A stretch of 64,000 nt of DNA, taken from Corynebacterium caspium DSM 44850. GTDB lineage: Bacteria; Actinomycetota; Actinomycetes; Mycobacteriales; Mycobacteriaceae. Within the stretch, counting starts at the first letter, position 1. Every line of letters begins with the position of its first letter. The stretch spans positions 62,001 through 126,000 of the forward strand of contig NZ_CP047118.1 in NCBI RefSeq assembly GCF_030440555.1, written 5' to 3'. The notes under the pieces are model-generated. The model was not told the origin of the DNA and did no database searches. It worked only from the letters and a program-made list of their open reading frames with translations. Shown here in pieces: positions 34,447 through 43,582 of the stretch. A program made the translations under genes and the position numbers.

Positions 34447-34575
34447 TTTGGTCATTCGCTATCAGCTGCCGTCATAGGTTACGGTCATAAGCTTCCTACT
34501 AAGTTTTAGGTAAAAGTAAACACTAATATTTGACGAGCCAGCGGTTCGTAATTCTTCTTGAGGGGAGGGTTTCCC

Positions 34576-35946
34576 ATGGAAAACCTGAACACCATCGACA
34601 CTATCGAGCACCTCGAAGAGCTGCTGCGTTCGGATCAGGATATTCCTCCTGCGCAAGCGCGCGACCTCGCCAGGCTTTTGGATAAACCTCCCATTCAAGA
34701 TATTTTGGCGCTGGTAGAACGCGTTTCAGCTACTCGTGGGGCGATGGCTTTGCGCTTGATGTCGCGCCAGCGTTCCATCGAGGTTTTTGATGCCCTCGAT
34801 GCGGCTCACCAGGCGGACCTCATCGGAGCGCTGCAAAATAAAGATGTTGTGAAATTCTTCGGGGAACTTGATCCCGATGACCGCGTCTCCTTATTAGATG
34901 AGTTGCCGGCAGAAATTGCCGAAGCGCTAATGCGCAATCTTGATGCCAATGAGCGCGAAGTAACTGGAGTGGTTCTTGGTTATCCCAAGGGTTCAATTGG
35001 GCGCCGGATGTCTCCGGAGGTGCCCGAACTCTATGAGGATATGACTGCCGCGGAGGCGCTGGCATATTTACGCAAGCACGCTGAAGATTTAGAAACTATC
35101 TATTTGCTTCCCATTACGCGACGCGATCGTCGGCTGCTGGGGGTTTTATCTTTGCGGGATTTAATTACTGCCCCAGATAGTGCCCCGCTAAGTGAGATCA
35201 TGGAAACCAATATCGTGCAGGCTAATGCCCACGATGATGCCGAAGATACGGCGCGTTGGTTTTTGCCCCTGGATTTCCTCGCCATGCCAATTGTGGATGA
35301 TTCCAATCGGCTAATTGGTATTTTGACCTTCGATGATGCCCAGGACATCGTGGAGGAAGAAGATTCGGAAGACTCTGCCCGCGCCGGTGGTGCAGAGCCC
35401 CTCCAACAGCCTTATTTGGCCACGCCACTTATTAAGATTGTGCGTTCTCGTATTGTGTGGCTGTTGGTGCTGGCGGTATCGGCGCTGCTCACCGTGCAAG
35501 TATTAGATAGTTTTGAAGGCACGCTCTCTAAGGCAGTGGTGCTTTCGCTATTTATCCCACTGCTCACTGGCACCGGCGGAAATACCGGTAACCAGGCCGC
35601 TACCACAGTTACCCGAGCCCTGGCGCTTGGCGATGTTAGAAATCGCGATATTTTACGGGTCATGTGGCGAGAGCTGCGCGTTGGGGTATTAATGGGTTTC
35701 CTTTTGGGAACTCTGGGATTTATTCTGGCTACCATCATTTATGGGCTACATATCGGCATTGTGATTGGCACCACACTGCTTTGTGTTTGTGCTATGGCCG
35801 CTACCGTGGGTGGGGCCATGCCGTTGATTGCTAAAACTGTGGGTGCGGATCCAGCAGTATTTTCCAATCCCTTTATCTCTACCTTCTGCGATGCCACCGG
35901 TTTGATTGTTTATTTCCTAATTGCCAAGGCTGTGCTCGGTATTTAG
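34576..35946 (+). CDS. mgtE: Magnesium transporter MgtE
   Basis: A 456-aa Mg2+ channel. The N domain (about 10-130, acidic helices) and two CBS domains (about 135-260) form the cytoplasmic Mg sensor; the membrane part has five helices with the hallmark PLLTGTGGNTGNQAATTVTR and the pore Asp in FCDATGLIVYF. ATG 34576 follows AGGGGAGGG. With the following DASS gene it lies between two identical tRNA-Arg genes. No M-box or other riboswitch could be made out in the leader. Confidence 0.93.
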   Translation: MENLNTIDTIEHLEELLRSDQDIPPAQARDLARLLDKPPIQDILALVERVSATRGAMALRLMSRQRSIEVFDALDAAHQADLIGALQNKDVVKFFGELDPDDRVSLLDELPAEIAEALMRNLDANEREVTGVVLGYPKGSIGRRMSPEVPELYEDMTAAEALAYLRKHAEDLETIYLLPITRRDRRLLGVLSLRDLITAPDSAPLSEIMETNIVQANAHDDAEDTARWFLPLDFLAMPIVDDSNRLIGILTFDDAQDIVEEEDSEDSARAGGAEPLQQPYLATPLIKIVRSRIVWLLVLAVSALLTVQVLDSFEGTLSKAVVLSLFIPLLTGTGGNTGNQAATTVTRALALGDVRNRDILRVMWRELRVGVLMGFLLGTLGFILATIIYGLHIGIVIGTTLLCVCAMAATVGGAMPLIAKTVGADPAVFSNPFISTFCDATGLIVYFLIAKAVLGI

Positions 35947-35955
35947 GTCTGGGTA

Positions 35956-35985
35956 GGCCCCGCACAACAGAACTGGGCGGGGTCC
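35956..35985 (+). terminator. GC-rich hairpin after mgtE
   Basis: GGCCCCGC / GCGGGGTCC with a 13-nt loop, 10 bp past the stop; no U-run. Confidence 0.45.
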
Positions 35986-36112
35986 GCCATAAGGTTGGCT
36001 AGGGGTAGCTAAGTGGGGTCGGTCATAAACAAAAATACGGTAATAGGCGTCCGCTATCGTTATGATCGCGCCATATTGTGCCGCCTGGTGAAACCCAGCG
36101 AAAGGATCGCAG

Positions 36113-37702
36113 ATGAGCACCCCACAGCTTCACGAAAGCACCTATCAAACTGAAGCATTAACCGATATTCCAGAGGGGCTCACTGAATCCCGTCGGAAAC
36201 TATTTGGGCTAATAGTTGGCATCCTACTTTTTAGCCTGGTCTATTATTTATTCCCTGATTCAGCTATCGATACCATCAAACAATTCGATACAAAGGGGGA
36301 TAAAGGCTACACCTTAGCGGCCATGCGGATAACTGCCGCCACCGCTGTACTCATGGGAACCTGGTGGATGACAGAAGCCATCCCGCTAGCTGCCACCGCC
36401 TTAGTGCCCTTAGTGATCTTTCCCCTTAGCCAAGTCATTGCTTTTGGCACTATCTCACATTCCTATGCGGATCCCACCATCTTTTTATTTATGGGCGGCT
36501 TCATCTTGGCTCTTGCCATGCAGCACTGGAATTTACACCGCCGACTGGCCCTAAATGTAGTGCTCCTAGTGGGAACAAAGCCACGACGGCTAATTCTTGG
36601 CTTCATGGTGGCCACCGGATTCCTCTCAATGTGGGTCTCTAATACCGCTACCGCAGTGGTAATGCTGCCAATTGGGATGTCGGTATTGCAGCTCACCGCC
36701 GAAACTCTAGGTGGCATGCGTAATCAAAAGAAATTCGCCACCGCGCTCATGCTATCTATTGCATATTCCGCCTCTATTGGATCTTTGGGAACCATTATTG
36801 GTACCCCACCAAATGCTCTTTTGGTGGCATATATGCACGATAACCACGATATAAGTATTGGTTTTGGGCAGTGGATGCTAGTTGGAGTGCCACTAGCTAC
36901 CATCTTCACTTTCATCGCCTGGGCAGTACTAGTTACTGTCTTTAAGCCAGAAATGAAAGAAATTCCAGGTGGTCGGGAACTCATCCGCGATGAAGTGCGC
37001 AAAATGGGCAAAATGAGCACGGGTGAAATCCTCACTGGCATTATTTTCTTAGGTGCCGCCCTGAGCTGGATTTTTATCCCCCTAATGGTGGATTACTTTA
37101 AGTGGGATATAAAAATTGTCGATGCCGCCATCGGGATCACCGCCGCTCTGCTGTTATTTATGCTTCCTTCCGGACGTAAAAACGGCACGCGCCTCATGGA
37201 TTGGAATACCGCAAACGGCTTGCCCTGGGATGTCCTATTGCTCTTCGGTGGCGGTTTGGCACTTTCTAAAATGTTCTCTACCTCCGGGCTTTCCCTCTGG
37301 ATCGGCGAACTGGCCCGCGGACTAAGTGCGCTGCCAATTATCCTGCTCATTGCAGCCGTAGCAGCGATGGTATTGATCCTTACTGAATTCACCTCCAATA
37401 CCGCCACCGCGGCTACCTTCTTGCCAATCCTGGCCGGGGTAGCAATCGGAATTGGGCTACTCGGTGAGAATAATATGCATACCCAAAATATTTTATTGCT
37501 CACTATTCCGGTAGCGCTCTCTGCCACCTGTGCCTTCATGCTGCCCGTAGCCACCCCACCAAATGCCATCGCTTTTGGTTCCGGCTATGTTCGAATTGGC
37601 GATATGTTGCGCGGCGGAGTATGGCTAAACATCATCGCGGTAGTTCTGATAACTCTGGTCACTTATTTTGTGGCAATACCTGTCTTTAATATTGTGTTAT
37701 AA
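36113..37702 (+). CDS. Sodium-coupled di/tricarboxylate transporter (DASS family)
   Basis: A 529-aa SLC13-type symporter importing C4-dicarboxylates or related anions with Na+. Both SNT signatures are present, SNTATAVVMLPIG (about 182-194) and SNTATAATFLPIL (about 427-439), as are the paired PPNALLVAYM and PPNAIAFGSGY loops; about 11 helices. Length and the SLC13 features fit the corynebacterial DccT/DivT transporters of succinate, fumarate and malate. Start ATG 36113 behind GAAAGG. Ends 86 bp before the second tRNA-Arg. Confidence 0.88.
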   Translation: MSTPQLHESTYQTEALTDIPEGLTESRRKLFGLIVGILLFSLVYYLFPDSAIDTIKQFDTKGDKGYTLAAMRITAATAVLMGTWWMTEAIPLAATALVPLVIFPLSQVIAFGTISHSYADPTIFLFMGGFILALAMQHWNLHRRLALNVVLLVGTKPRRLILGFMVATGFLSMWVSNTATAVVMLPIGMSVLQLTAETLGGMRNQKKFATALMLSIAYSASIGSLGTIIGTPPNALLVAYMHDNHDISIGFGQWMLVGVPLATIFTFIAWAVLVTVFKPEMKEIPGGRELIRDEVRKMGKMSTGEILTGIIFLGAALSWIFIPLMVDYFKWDIKIVDAAIGITAALLLFMLPSGRKNGTRLMDWNTANGLPWDVLLLFGGGLALSKMFSTSGLSLWIGELARGLSALPIILLIAAVAAMVLILTEFTSNTATAATFLPILAGVAIGIGLLGENNMHTQNILLLTIPVALSATCAFMLPVATPPNAIAFGSGYVRIGDMLRGGVWLNIIAVVLITLVTYFVAIPVFNIVL

Positions 37703-37788
37703 GCCAATAACTAGCAATTGAACAGCCAGTTTGCCCAGAGCTGGATGTAGCGGGTAACATCTCTACACGTTGCAGACACGCTCTGTAA

Positions 37789-37861
37789 GCGCCCGTAGCT
37801 CAACGGATAGAGCATCTGACTACGGATCAGAAGGTTGGGGGTTCGAATCCCTCCGGGCGCA
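37789..37861 (+). tRNA. tRNA-Arg (anticodon ACG), copy 2
   Basis: Identical to the gene at 34317-34389. It is not preceded by a tRNA-Ser copy, so the duplication covers little beyond the tRNA itself. Confidence 0.95.
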
Positions 37862-37870
37862 CAAAGATGA

Positions 37871-37915
37871 AATCTCGAGACATCGTTTTGCTTGATGTCT
37901 CGAGATTTTTGTTTT
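37871..37915 (+). terminator. Terminator after tRNA-Arg copy 2
   Basis: Perfect 14-bp stem AATCTCGAGACATC / GATGTCTCGAGATT, then TTTGTTTT. Its CTCGAG core recalls the terminator after copy 1, but the stem sequence differs. Confidence 0.85.
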
Positions 37916-37923
37916 AAACCCAC

Positions 37924-37962
37924 CTAAAAGTACCGCTAAAAACACTGCTAAAAGTACCGCTA
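37924..37962. repeat. Direct repeat CTAAAAGTACCGCTA
   Basis: 15-bp perfect repeats at 37924-37938 and 37948-37962, 24 bp apart, directly after the tRNA-Arg terminator. They resemble integrase arm-binding sites next to an attachment site; no integrase gene remains in the window. Confidence 0.5.
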
Positions 37963-38091
37963 TACGGGTGAAGAATGTATTTTAGTCACAGTGAAATGGG
38001 CCATTTGGGCACGGTGATTTCTGGTCAGGTGGGGCCACCGAATAAGCAGCCTTTGTGGAAGTAGTTATACAAATTCGTGCCTAGTTTTCGT

Positions 38092-38576
38092 CTATGGCAA
38101 AGACTTCTTTTTTAGAGTTATTGCCCCAAATGCCAGATTAGTTACGGTAGTCCCCATTCCAACTCCAATAAGAGCCAAGAAGATTCCTACTCCTTCCTGT
38201 GAAGAAATGCCGTACGAGAAACCTGCAGCAAAAGCAATGGCGAAACCCCAGGCAGTAAAAAAGGAAACCAGGGGAACCCAACCCAAATTATCGGCAAGCT
38301 TGTAGATGACTAAGCCACTGAGAATAATTACCATTAGCCCGCAGCCAATGATCTGCCAGACAGCAAGGTCATAAGGCATTCCGTATTTTAAAAAAATGTC
38401 TGTAATCCCGCTCGTATTACTCCAGCTCAGCCACACAGTGGGAGAAACAAACCAGCAAGCACAGCCAATAGGGCACCGAGAAATACTCGAGACTTCGCGG
38501 TGCTATTTCCATTTTTTAACACCAACAGGATAAGCGGAATACCAATGACGGCCGCGAAGATCCCCAATATCAACAT
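38092..38576 (-). pseudogene. Frameshifted small membrane protein gene
   Basis: ATG 38576 opens a 49-residue hydrophobic reading frame (MLILGIFAAVIGIPLILLVL..., stop at 38427). A second frame from GTG 38436 runs 114 residues to 38092 with three more helices (IIGCGLMVIILSGLVIY, SFFTAWGFAIAFAAGF, IFLALIGVGMGTTVTNLAF). One extra T near 38440 would join them as one protein of about 160 residues and five helices. It may be a real pseudogene, a sequencing error, or two overlapping small genes. Family not recognised. Confidence 0.5.
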
Positions 38577-38593
38577 TCCCCCGGAAAAGGCGG

Positions 38594-38618
38594 AAAACTA
38601 AACCCACCGTTTAGTTTT
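38594..38618 (-). terminator. Terminator after tyrA
   Basis: Perfect 10-bp stem AAAACTAAAC / GTTTAGTTTT with a 5-nt loop; works in either direction and lies 95 bp past the tyrA stop. Confidence 0.65.
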
Positions 38619-38712
38619 AAGTCGCTGGGCAAGTGCATAGCTAGTGTGGACACTTTTATCCTTATAGGTTTTTGGAGTTCTAAAGCGCGACAACATTCCG
38701 ATAAACGTCACG

Positions 38713-39663
38713 CTATACGCATCCCAGCACGCGCACCCAACGTCCGGCAGTTTCAGCGGCTTCTAATTCTTGCACCCAGCCAGGTGCTCCCACGCAAACC
38801 TCTACGGGAGGCAACGAGAGAGCCGCAGTAGAAACCTCCTCATAGTATTTCCGGGCGGCATGGCCGTTATCGGGGAGTTCCCCCAAAGTTCCAGTCGCAT
38901 GCAGCTGCTGGCGGGTAGTGGTGAGCGTCTCTAGCAGCTCATCGAGGGCGGCAAGTACTGCCGGGGCATTGGGTTCACAGATAGCGCGGACAAGTTCAGG
39001 GCGAGCAGCTGCTACCCGGGTGCCATCGCGGAAGGATCCCGCGGCTAAGGAAAGTGCTAGGGTACCGCCAGCAGCACCAGTGGTGGCTAGAGCCTCAGCC
39101 AAAATATGTGGCAGGTGGCTGATGCGGGCTACAGCGGCATCGTGTCTCGCAGCGGTGGTGGGGATGGGCCGCGCTCCCACTAACTGGGCAAGTAGCGCTA
39201 CATCTGCCCAGAGATGGGGTTTAGTGGCGGCATCGTCAAGCATTATGGGCCAGGCGGCATCTTGGAAAAGACCTAGCCTGGTAGCTTCCCAGCCGGATTC
39301 AGCAGCTCCTGCCATAGGGTGTCCGCCCACAAATTGGGCATCTAAGCCCTGGGCATGCACTGCCGCGGCGACGGCAGTTTTCATGGAGACCACATCGGTA
39401 AATTCGCATTGCGGCGGCAGGGCAGCTAGCAATTGGGGCACTACCGGCATAGGTGTGGCCAAAATTATAAGTGCATTATTTTCTGCGGCCCGGGTGAGGG
39501 TATCGGGGAGGGAAGTAGAGATATCTAGGCCTGGGGCAGAAATTGGGCTGCGGTTATAACCAAAAACTGGGTGTTTTATAGCATGCAAATCTCTTAAAAG
39601 AGAGCCGCCAATTAGCCCAAGGCCCAGGATGCACACCGGGCGCGAAAAATTAGAAGTACGCAC
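38713..39663 (-). CDS. tyrA: Prephenate dehydrogenase TyrA
   Basis: A 316-aa NAD(P)-dependent dehydrogenase converting prephenate (or arogenate) to the tyrosine precursor. Rossmann loop GLGLIGGSLLRDL at residues 14-26, the substrate region GGHPMAGAAESGWEA and an all-helical C-terminal half. No ACT domain is attached, so feedback by tyrosine is not evident. GTG start. Divergent to the tadA pair, with 39 bp between the starts. Confidence 0.92.
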   Translation of the reverse strand: MRTSNFSRPVCILGLGLIGGSLLRDLHAIKHPVFGYNRSPISAPGLDISTSLPDTLTRAAENNALIILATPMPVVPQLLAALPPQCEFTDVVSMKTAVAAAVHAQGLDAQFVGGHPMAGAAESGWEATRLGLFQDAAWPIMLDDAATKPHLWADVALLAQLVGARPIPTTAARHDAAVARISHLPHILAEALATTGAAGGTLALSLAAGSFRDGTRVAAARPELVRAICEPNAPAVLAALDELLETLTTTRQQLHATGTLGELPDNGHAARKYYEEVSTAALSLPPVEVCVGAPGWVQELEAAETAGRWVRVLGCV

Positions 39664-39702
39664 ACAGACAATCTTGGCATAAACCGGCTACGGTTACGTG
39701 AT

Positions 39703-40182
39703 ATGAGCACTGATACGTTTGCGGTCACGGTGACCCGCGACGCCGCCGCCTGGCATATTCGCCGCGCCAAGGTGGCCCAAAGGCCTGCCGATATAACTGA
39801 GGATCTCAGCCAGGCAGTCCGAAATATGCGCAGCGAAGGCCCCGCATTTGCTATTGCCAATATTGAAAATGACTTTTTCATCGTGATTCGCCCGGTTCCC
39901 GGTGGCACGCGCCTCTATATTTCTGATGCCTTAGCTGCTACTTATGATGAAATCGCCCAGGCGGTATTAGATGCCATGGATGCCGATATTCCAGAGGTAG
40001 ATAGCGTTGACGATGCAGATCCCTGGCCGCTTGGAGATGACGATATTTTGGCTGATCTTGGCCTTTCAGACCAGGTTTTAGATATTATTTCCGGGGATCC
40101 AGACGCTTGGCCGGCAGAACAAATCCAGCAAATTGCAGAGGAAATGGGTTTTGATGAGGAGCTTGACGCTCTCTTGGGCTGA
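39703..40182 (+). CDS. tRNA adenosine deaminase-associated protein
   Basis: A 159-aa acidic protein that in actinobacteria is nearly always encoded directly before tadA. N-terminal beta-rich half (residues 4-75, FAVTVTRDAAAW...), then an acidic helical half ending in AEEMGFDEELDALLG. Its function is not established. TACGGT ends 8 nt before the ATG. tadA overlaps its last 29 bp. Confidence 0.85.
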   Translation: MSTDTFAVTVTRDAAAWHIRRAKVAQRPADITEDLSQAVRNMRSEGPAFAIANIENDFFIVIRPVPGGTRLYISDALAATYDEIAQAVLDAMDADIPEVDSVDDADPWPLGDDDILADLGLSDQVLDIISGDPDAWPAEQIQQIAEEMGFDEELDALLG

Positions 40183-40627
40183 GCAATTAATTAGCCGAGC
40201 TTTAGAGGTTGCCGCCACCACCCCGCCGGGCGATATTCCGGTGGGGGCAGTAATTGTGGGTCCCGATGGGCGCGAGTTAGCTGTGGCGACGAATCGTCGA
40301 GAAGCAGATCAAGACCCCACTGCGCATGCCGAAGTTTTAGCGATTAGGGCTGCTGCGGCTGCTTTAGGCGATGGCTGGCGGCTAACAGATTGCACCTTGG
40401 CAGTGACCTTGGAGCCGTGCACAATGTGTGCCGGGGCTATCGTGGGGGCACGGTTAGGGGCTTTAGTATTTGGGGCCTTTGAGCCAAAAACTGGCGCGGT
40501 GGGTTCTGTATTTGATGTGGTGCGCGATAGTTCGGTATTACATATTCCACAGGTACGCGGGGGTGTTTTGGAAAAAGAGTGCGGAAAATTACTCCAAGAC
40601 TTTTTTGCACAGCATCGTCACAGGTAA
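40154..40627 (+). CDS. tadA: tRNA-specific adenosine deaminase TadA
   Basis: A 157-aa zinc deaminase that makes inosine at the wobble position of tRNA-Arg(ACG), two copies of which are in this window. Zinc and proton-relay motifs HAEVLAI and PCTMCAGAI are intact. I take ATG 40154 inside the end of the upstream gene; a TTG slightly downstream is possible. Translation is coupled by the overlap. Confidence 0.93.
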   Translation: MRSLTLSWAEQLISRALEVAATTPPGDIPVGAVIVGPDGRELAVATNRREADQDPTAHAEVLAIRAAAAALGDGWRLTDCTLAVTLEPCTMCAGAIVGARLGALVFGAFEPKTGAVGSVFDVVRDSSVLHIPQVRGGVLEKECGKLLQDFFAQHRHR

Positions 40628-40713
40628 TACTTATGAAAAATTGTGGCAGTATCAGCGAAACCTATTTAATATGGGGAGTGTAAATAGCCGTACCATTTCT
40701 AGGAGTGTTAAAT

Positions 40714-40929
40714 ATGGGTGACCTATCCAATAAAGCTGATGACCTGATGGGCAAGGCTAAGGAAGCTGCTGGAAACGTTGTTGATGATAAAGACTTGCAA
40801 AATGAAGGCAAGGCTGAGCAGCTAATTGCAGACGTTAAAGAAGGTCTTTCCGATGCTGCTGATGCAGTAAAAGATAAGGCTAATGAAGTTCTTGGCAAGC
40901 TTCAGGACAAGGCTGACGAAGCTAAATAA
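40714..40929 (+). CDS. CsbD-like stress protein
   Basis: A 71-aa highly charged helical protein: GDLSNKADDLMGKAKEAAGN, then DKDLQNEGKAEQ, the CsbD signature, and a Lys/Asp/Ala-rich coil to the end. CsbD proteins rise under general stress; their action is unknown. AGGAG is 8 nt before ATG 40714. It lies between tadA and tRNA-Ser(CGA) with its own promoter region. Confidence 0.8.
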   Translation: MGDLSNKADDLMGKAKEAAGNVVDDKDLQNEGKAEQLIADVKEGLSDAADAVKDKANEVLGKLQDKADEAK

Positions 40930-40972
40930 GCAAATTTTGCCGCTTCTATCTTAATCAACTACGGTAGACGGC

Positions 40973-41063
40973 GGTGGCGTGTCCGAGCGGCCGAAGGTGC
41001 TCGCCTCGAAAGCGAGTGTTGGGTAACCCCCAACCGAGGGTTCAAATCCCTCCGCCACCGCCA
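40973..41063 (+). tRNA. tRNA-Ser (anticodon CGA)
   Basis: 91 nt with encoded CCA; acceptor GGTGGCG/CGCCACC, anticodon loop CTCGAAA, long variable arm. Confidence 0.95.
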
Positions 41064-41068
41064 CAGAT

Positions 41069-41101
41069 ACCGCTTCTCACTAAATGTGAGGGGCGGTTTT
41101 C
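41069..41101 (+). terminator. Terminator after tRNA-Ser(CGA)
   Basis: ACCGCTTCTCAC / GTGAGGGGCGGT stem with a 5-nt loop, followed by TTTTCTT. Confidence 0.8.
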
Positions 41102-41143
41102 TTATTACAGGTAGAATTTTCGCCCATAACCTCTATTGGATAG

Positions 41144-43582
41144 GTGTCGCTGGTGGCTGAACTGTTATATAAACTGGGTCGATGGTGTTTCCACCGCGGC
41201 TGGTGGGTTATTTTAACCTGGGTTTTAATCCTGGGAGCTGCAGGTAGCAGTGCTTTTATTCTTTCAAAACCTTTTAGTACCCAATTTAATATCAGCGATA
41301 CCCCCTCTATTCAAGCCACCAAATTATTGGTACAAAATTTTCCTGACCAAGGAAATCCAGTCGATGCCGCTTCCATCAATTTAGTTTTCCAAGCCCCACC
41401 GGGACGCACTTTAGAAGATCCTATTTTGAATACGGCTATCGATGCCGTGATCCATAAAATTGAAACCAACCTAGCAGGTGAACTCACCGGCTTAGATCGT
41501 TTTGGCAATCCCGTACAACTTTCCGGAAAACTACAAGAAGTAGTAATAAATACCTACCTAGAGCAGGGACTCCCACTGGCCACCGCGAAAGCTGATGCCG
41601 CAAATTTAGCGCTGCTTTCAACTGATAAAACTATCGGTTTTACCACCTTCAACCTGGATGTGCGCAGCTCTACTGATGTAACCCCAGCTCAGCGCGCCGC
41701 CATTAATGAAGCCCTAAATTTGGGTAGAGAAGCCGGGCTAATAGTTGAAGCTGGGGGTCCTGGTTTTGGGGATCCCATCGCTATCAAGCCCACTAGTGAA
41801 GTAGTGGGCTTAAGCGTGGCCTTTATTGTGCTGCTTTTCACCTTCGGTTCTTTAATGGCCGCCGGGATGCCCCTGATTACCGCCGTAATTGGGGTAGGGC
41901 TAGGGGTATGCGCCATTATGGTGACCACTTATTTCATGCCATTAAATAATGTCACTCCCACCTTGGCAGTAATGATTGGCCTAGCCGTGGGTATTGATTA
42001 TGCGCTCTTTATTTTGGCCCGCTATCGCACAGAACTTGGCCGCCTTGGCCCCCGAGAAGCTGCCGGGATGGCAGTGGGTACGGCTGGTTCGGCAGTAGTT
42101 TTTGCCGGGGCTACGGTAATCATTGCCCTAGCGGCACTCACAGTGGCAGGAATCGAATTCCTAAGCGCTATGGGCTTACTAGCTGCGGCAACCGTATTTA
42201 TGGCAGTGCTAGTAGCCCTAACTTTAGTGCCAGCCTTGCTGGGAGTAGTAGGCAAAAAGGCCTTTGCTGGGCGCATCCCTAAGGTGGGAAATCCAGATCC
42301 GCAGCGCACCATCGGGCGAGCTTGGGTGCGGTTTGTACATCGTGTTCCTGGTTTAGTGTTAGCAGTGGTGATCTTAGGTTTGGGAGCTTTGAGTTATCCG
42401 GTAACTCGCCTGGAGATGACCCTGCCTTCTGATTCCACTTCCAATGTGGATACCACCCAAAGAAAATCTGCAGATCTTTTAGCCGCAGGCTTTGGTCCAG
42501 GCATTAATGCCCCATTTTTATTAGTAGTAGATGCCCATGAGGTAAATCCGGAAAGTACGGCACTTAGCCCCCTAATTGCAGCCCAAGGTGGGGGAGAAGC
42601 TGCCGCCCGCTTAGCGAGCTTCCTATATACCGTGGACCATATTGATGGCATGGCAGGGGTTAAAAATGCGCAAATCGCCGGAATTAATAAAGATTCCACC
42701 GCCGCACAGATCCTCGTTACCCCCTACACCGGGCCGGCTACCCAAGAAACTGTGCACCTAGCTCATGCATTACGTGCCAGAGCTGCTGAAATTGCACAAA
42801 TTACTGGAGCTAAGGTGGGCTTAACTGGGCTTACCGCCGTGCAAATGGATATTACTGAAAAACTAGCTGCCGCAATGCCTTTATATTTGGGCATTGTGGT
42901 TGGGCTAGCAATTATTTTGCTGCTCCTAATTTTCCGCTCAGTAATGGTGCCGGTTGTAGCCGGGCTGGGATTTTTACTTTCAGTGGGCGCCGCATTTGGC
43001 ATTACCGTGCTGGTGTGGCAAGAAGGCCTGTGGGGAATGGTAAATACCCCGGCGCCATTAATTTCTTTTATGCCGATTTTCCTCATCGGAGTTACTTTTG
43101 GGCTAGCGATGGATTACCAAGTATTCCTAGTTAGTTCTATGCGCGAATATTTCACCCATCACGACGGCGAATCTAGCACTCGCTATACCGGGGTAGAAGA
43201 ATCTGTGGTAGAAGGCTTTTCCCAAAGCGCGCGCGTAGTTACCGCCGCAGCCCTAATTATGATCTCGGTATTCGCCGCCTTTATTGACCAACCTTTGCCC
43301 TTTATCCAAATATTTGGTTTTGCCTTGGGTGCCGGAGTGCTATTTGATGCCTTCTTTATCCGCATGGGCTTAATCCCTGCAGCCATGTTCCTCATGGGCC
43401 GAGCTACCTGGTGGATCCCCTGCTGGCTAGATAAAATCTTGCCGCACCTAGATGTAGAAGGTGCCGCACTAGAGAAGAAATTTGCCGACGGCACCCTCAT
43501 CGGAATTACCGCAGCACCTGGCGCGCCAGCAGCGGCAACAGCGGCGCCCGCAGCACCTACTGCAGGGGGCCCAGCTTCATAA
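41144..43582 (+). CDS. MMPL/RND family transporter (YdfJ type)
   Basis: An 812-aa membrane exporter with the double six-helix RND layout: helix 1 at about 15-38, an outside domain to about 220, five helices to 380, a second outside domain 400-590, and the last helices to 760. The proton-relay Asp/Tyr pairs are in GIDYALFILAR and GLAMDYQVFLVS. Such proteins export lipids, pigments or drugs; this one has no mycolate gene beside it. The C-terminal tail is an Ala/Pro-rich repeat (APAAPTAGG). GTG start. Its end overlaps the sulfatase-like gene by 26 bp. Confidence 0.85.
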   Translation: MSLVAELLYKLGRWCFHRGWWVILTWVLILGAAGSSAFILSKPFSTQFNISDTPSIQATKLLVQNFPDQGNPVDAASINLVFQAPPGRTLEDPILNTAIDAVIHKIETNLAGELTGLDRFGNPVQLSGKLQEVVINTYLEQGLPLATAKADAANLALLSTDKTIGFTTFNLDVRSSTDVTPAQRAAINEALNLGREAGLIVEAGGPGFGDPIAIKPTSEVVGLSVAFIVLLFTFGSLMAAGMPLITAVIGVGLGVCAIMVTTYFMPLNNVTPTLAVMIGLAVGIDYALFILARYRTELGRLGPREAAGMAVGTAGSAVVFAGATVIIALAALTVAGIEFLSAMGLLAAATVFMAVLVALTLVPALLGVVGKKAFAGRIPKVGNPDPQRTIGRAWVRFVHRVPGLVLAVVILGLGALSYPVTRLEMTLPSDSTSNVDTTQRKSADLLAAGFGPGINAPFLLVVDAHEVNPESTALSPLIAAQGGGEAAARLASFLYTVDHIDGMAGVKNAQIAGINKDSTAAQILVTPYTGPATQETVHLAHALRARAAEIAQITGAKVGLTGLTAVQMDITEKLAAAMPLYLGIVVGLAIILLLLIFRSVMVPVVAGLGFLLSVGAAFGITVLVWQEGLWGMVNTPAPLISFMPIFLIGVTFGLAMDYQVFLVSSMREYFTHHDGESSTRYTGVEESVVEGFSQSARVVTAAALIMISVFAAFIDQPLPFIQIFGFALGAGVLFDAFFIRMGLIPAAMFLMGRATWWIPCWLDKILPHLDVEGAALEKKFADGTLIGITAAPGAPAAATAAPAAPTAGGPAS

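Noticed and set aside
34447..34575. Mg2+ riboswitch (M-box) before mgtE
   Set aside because: The leader is only about 130 nt after the tRNA terminator and shows none of the conserved M-box helices.
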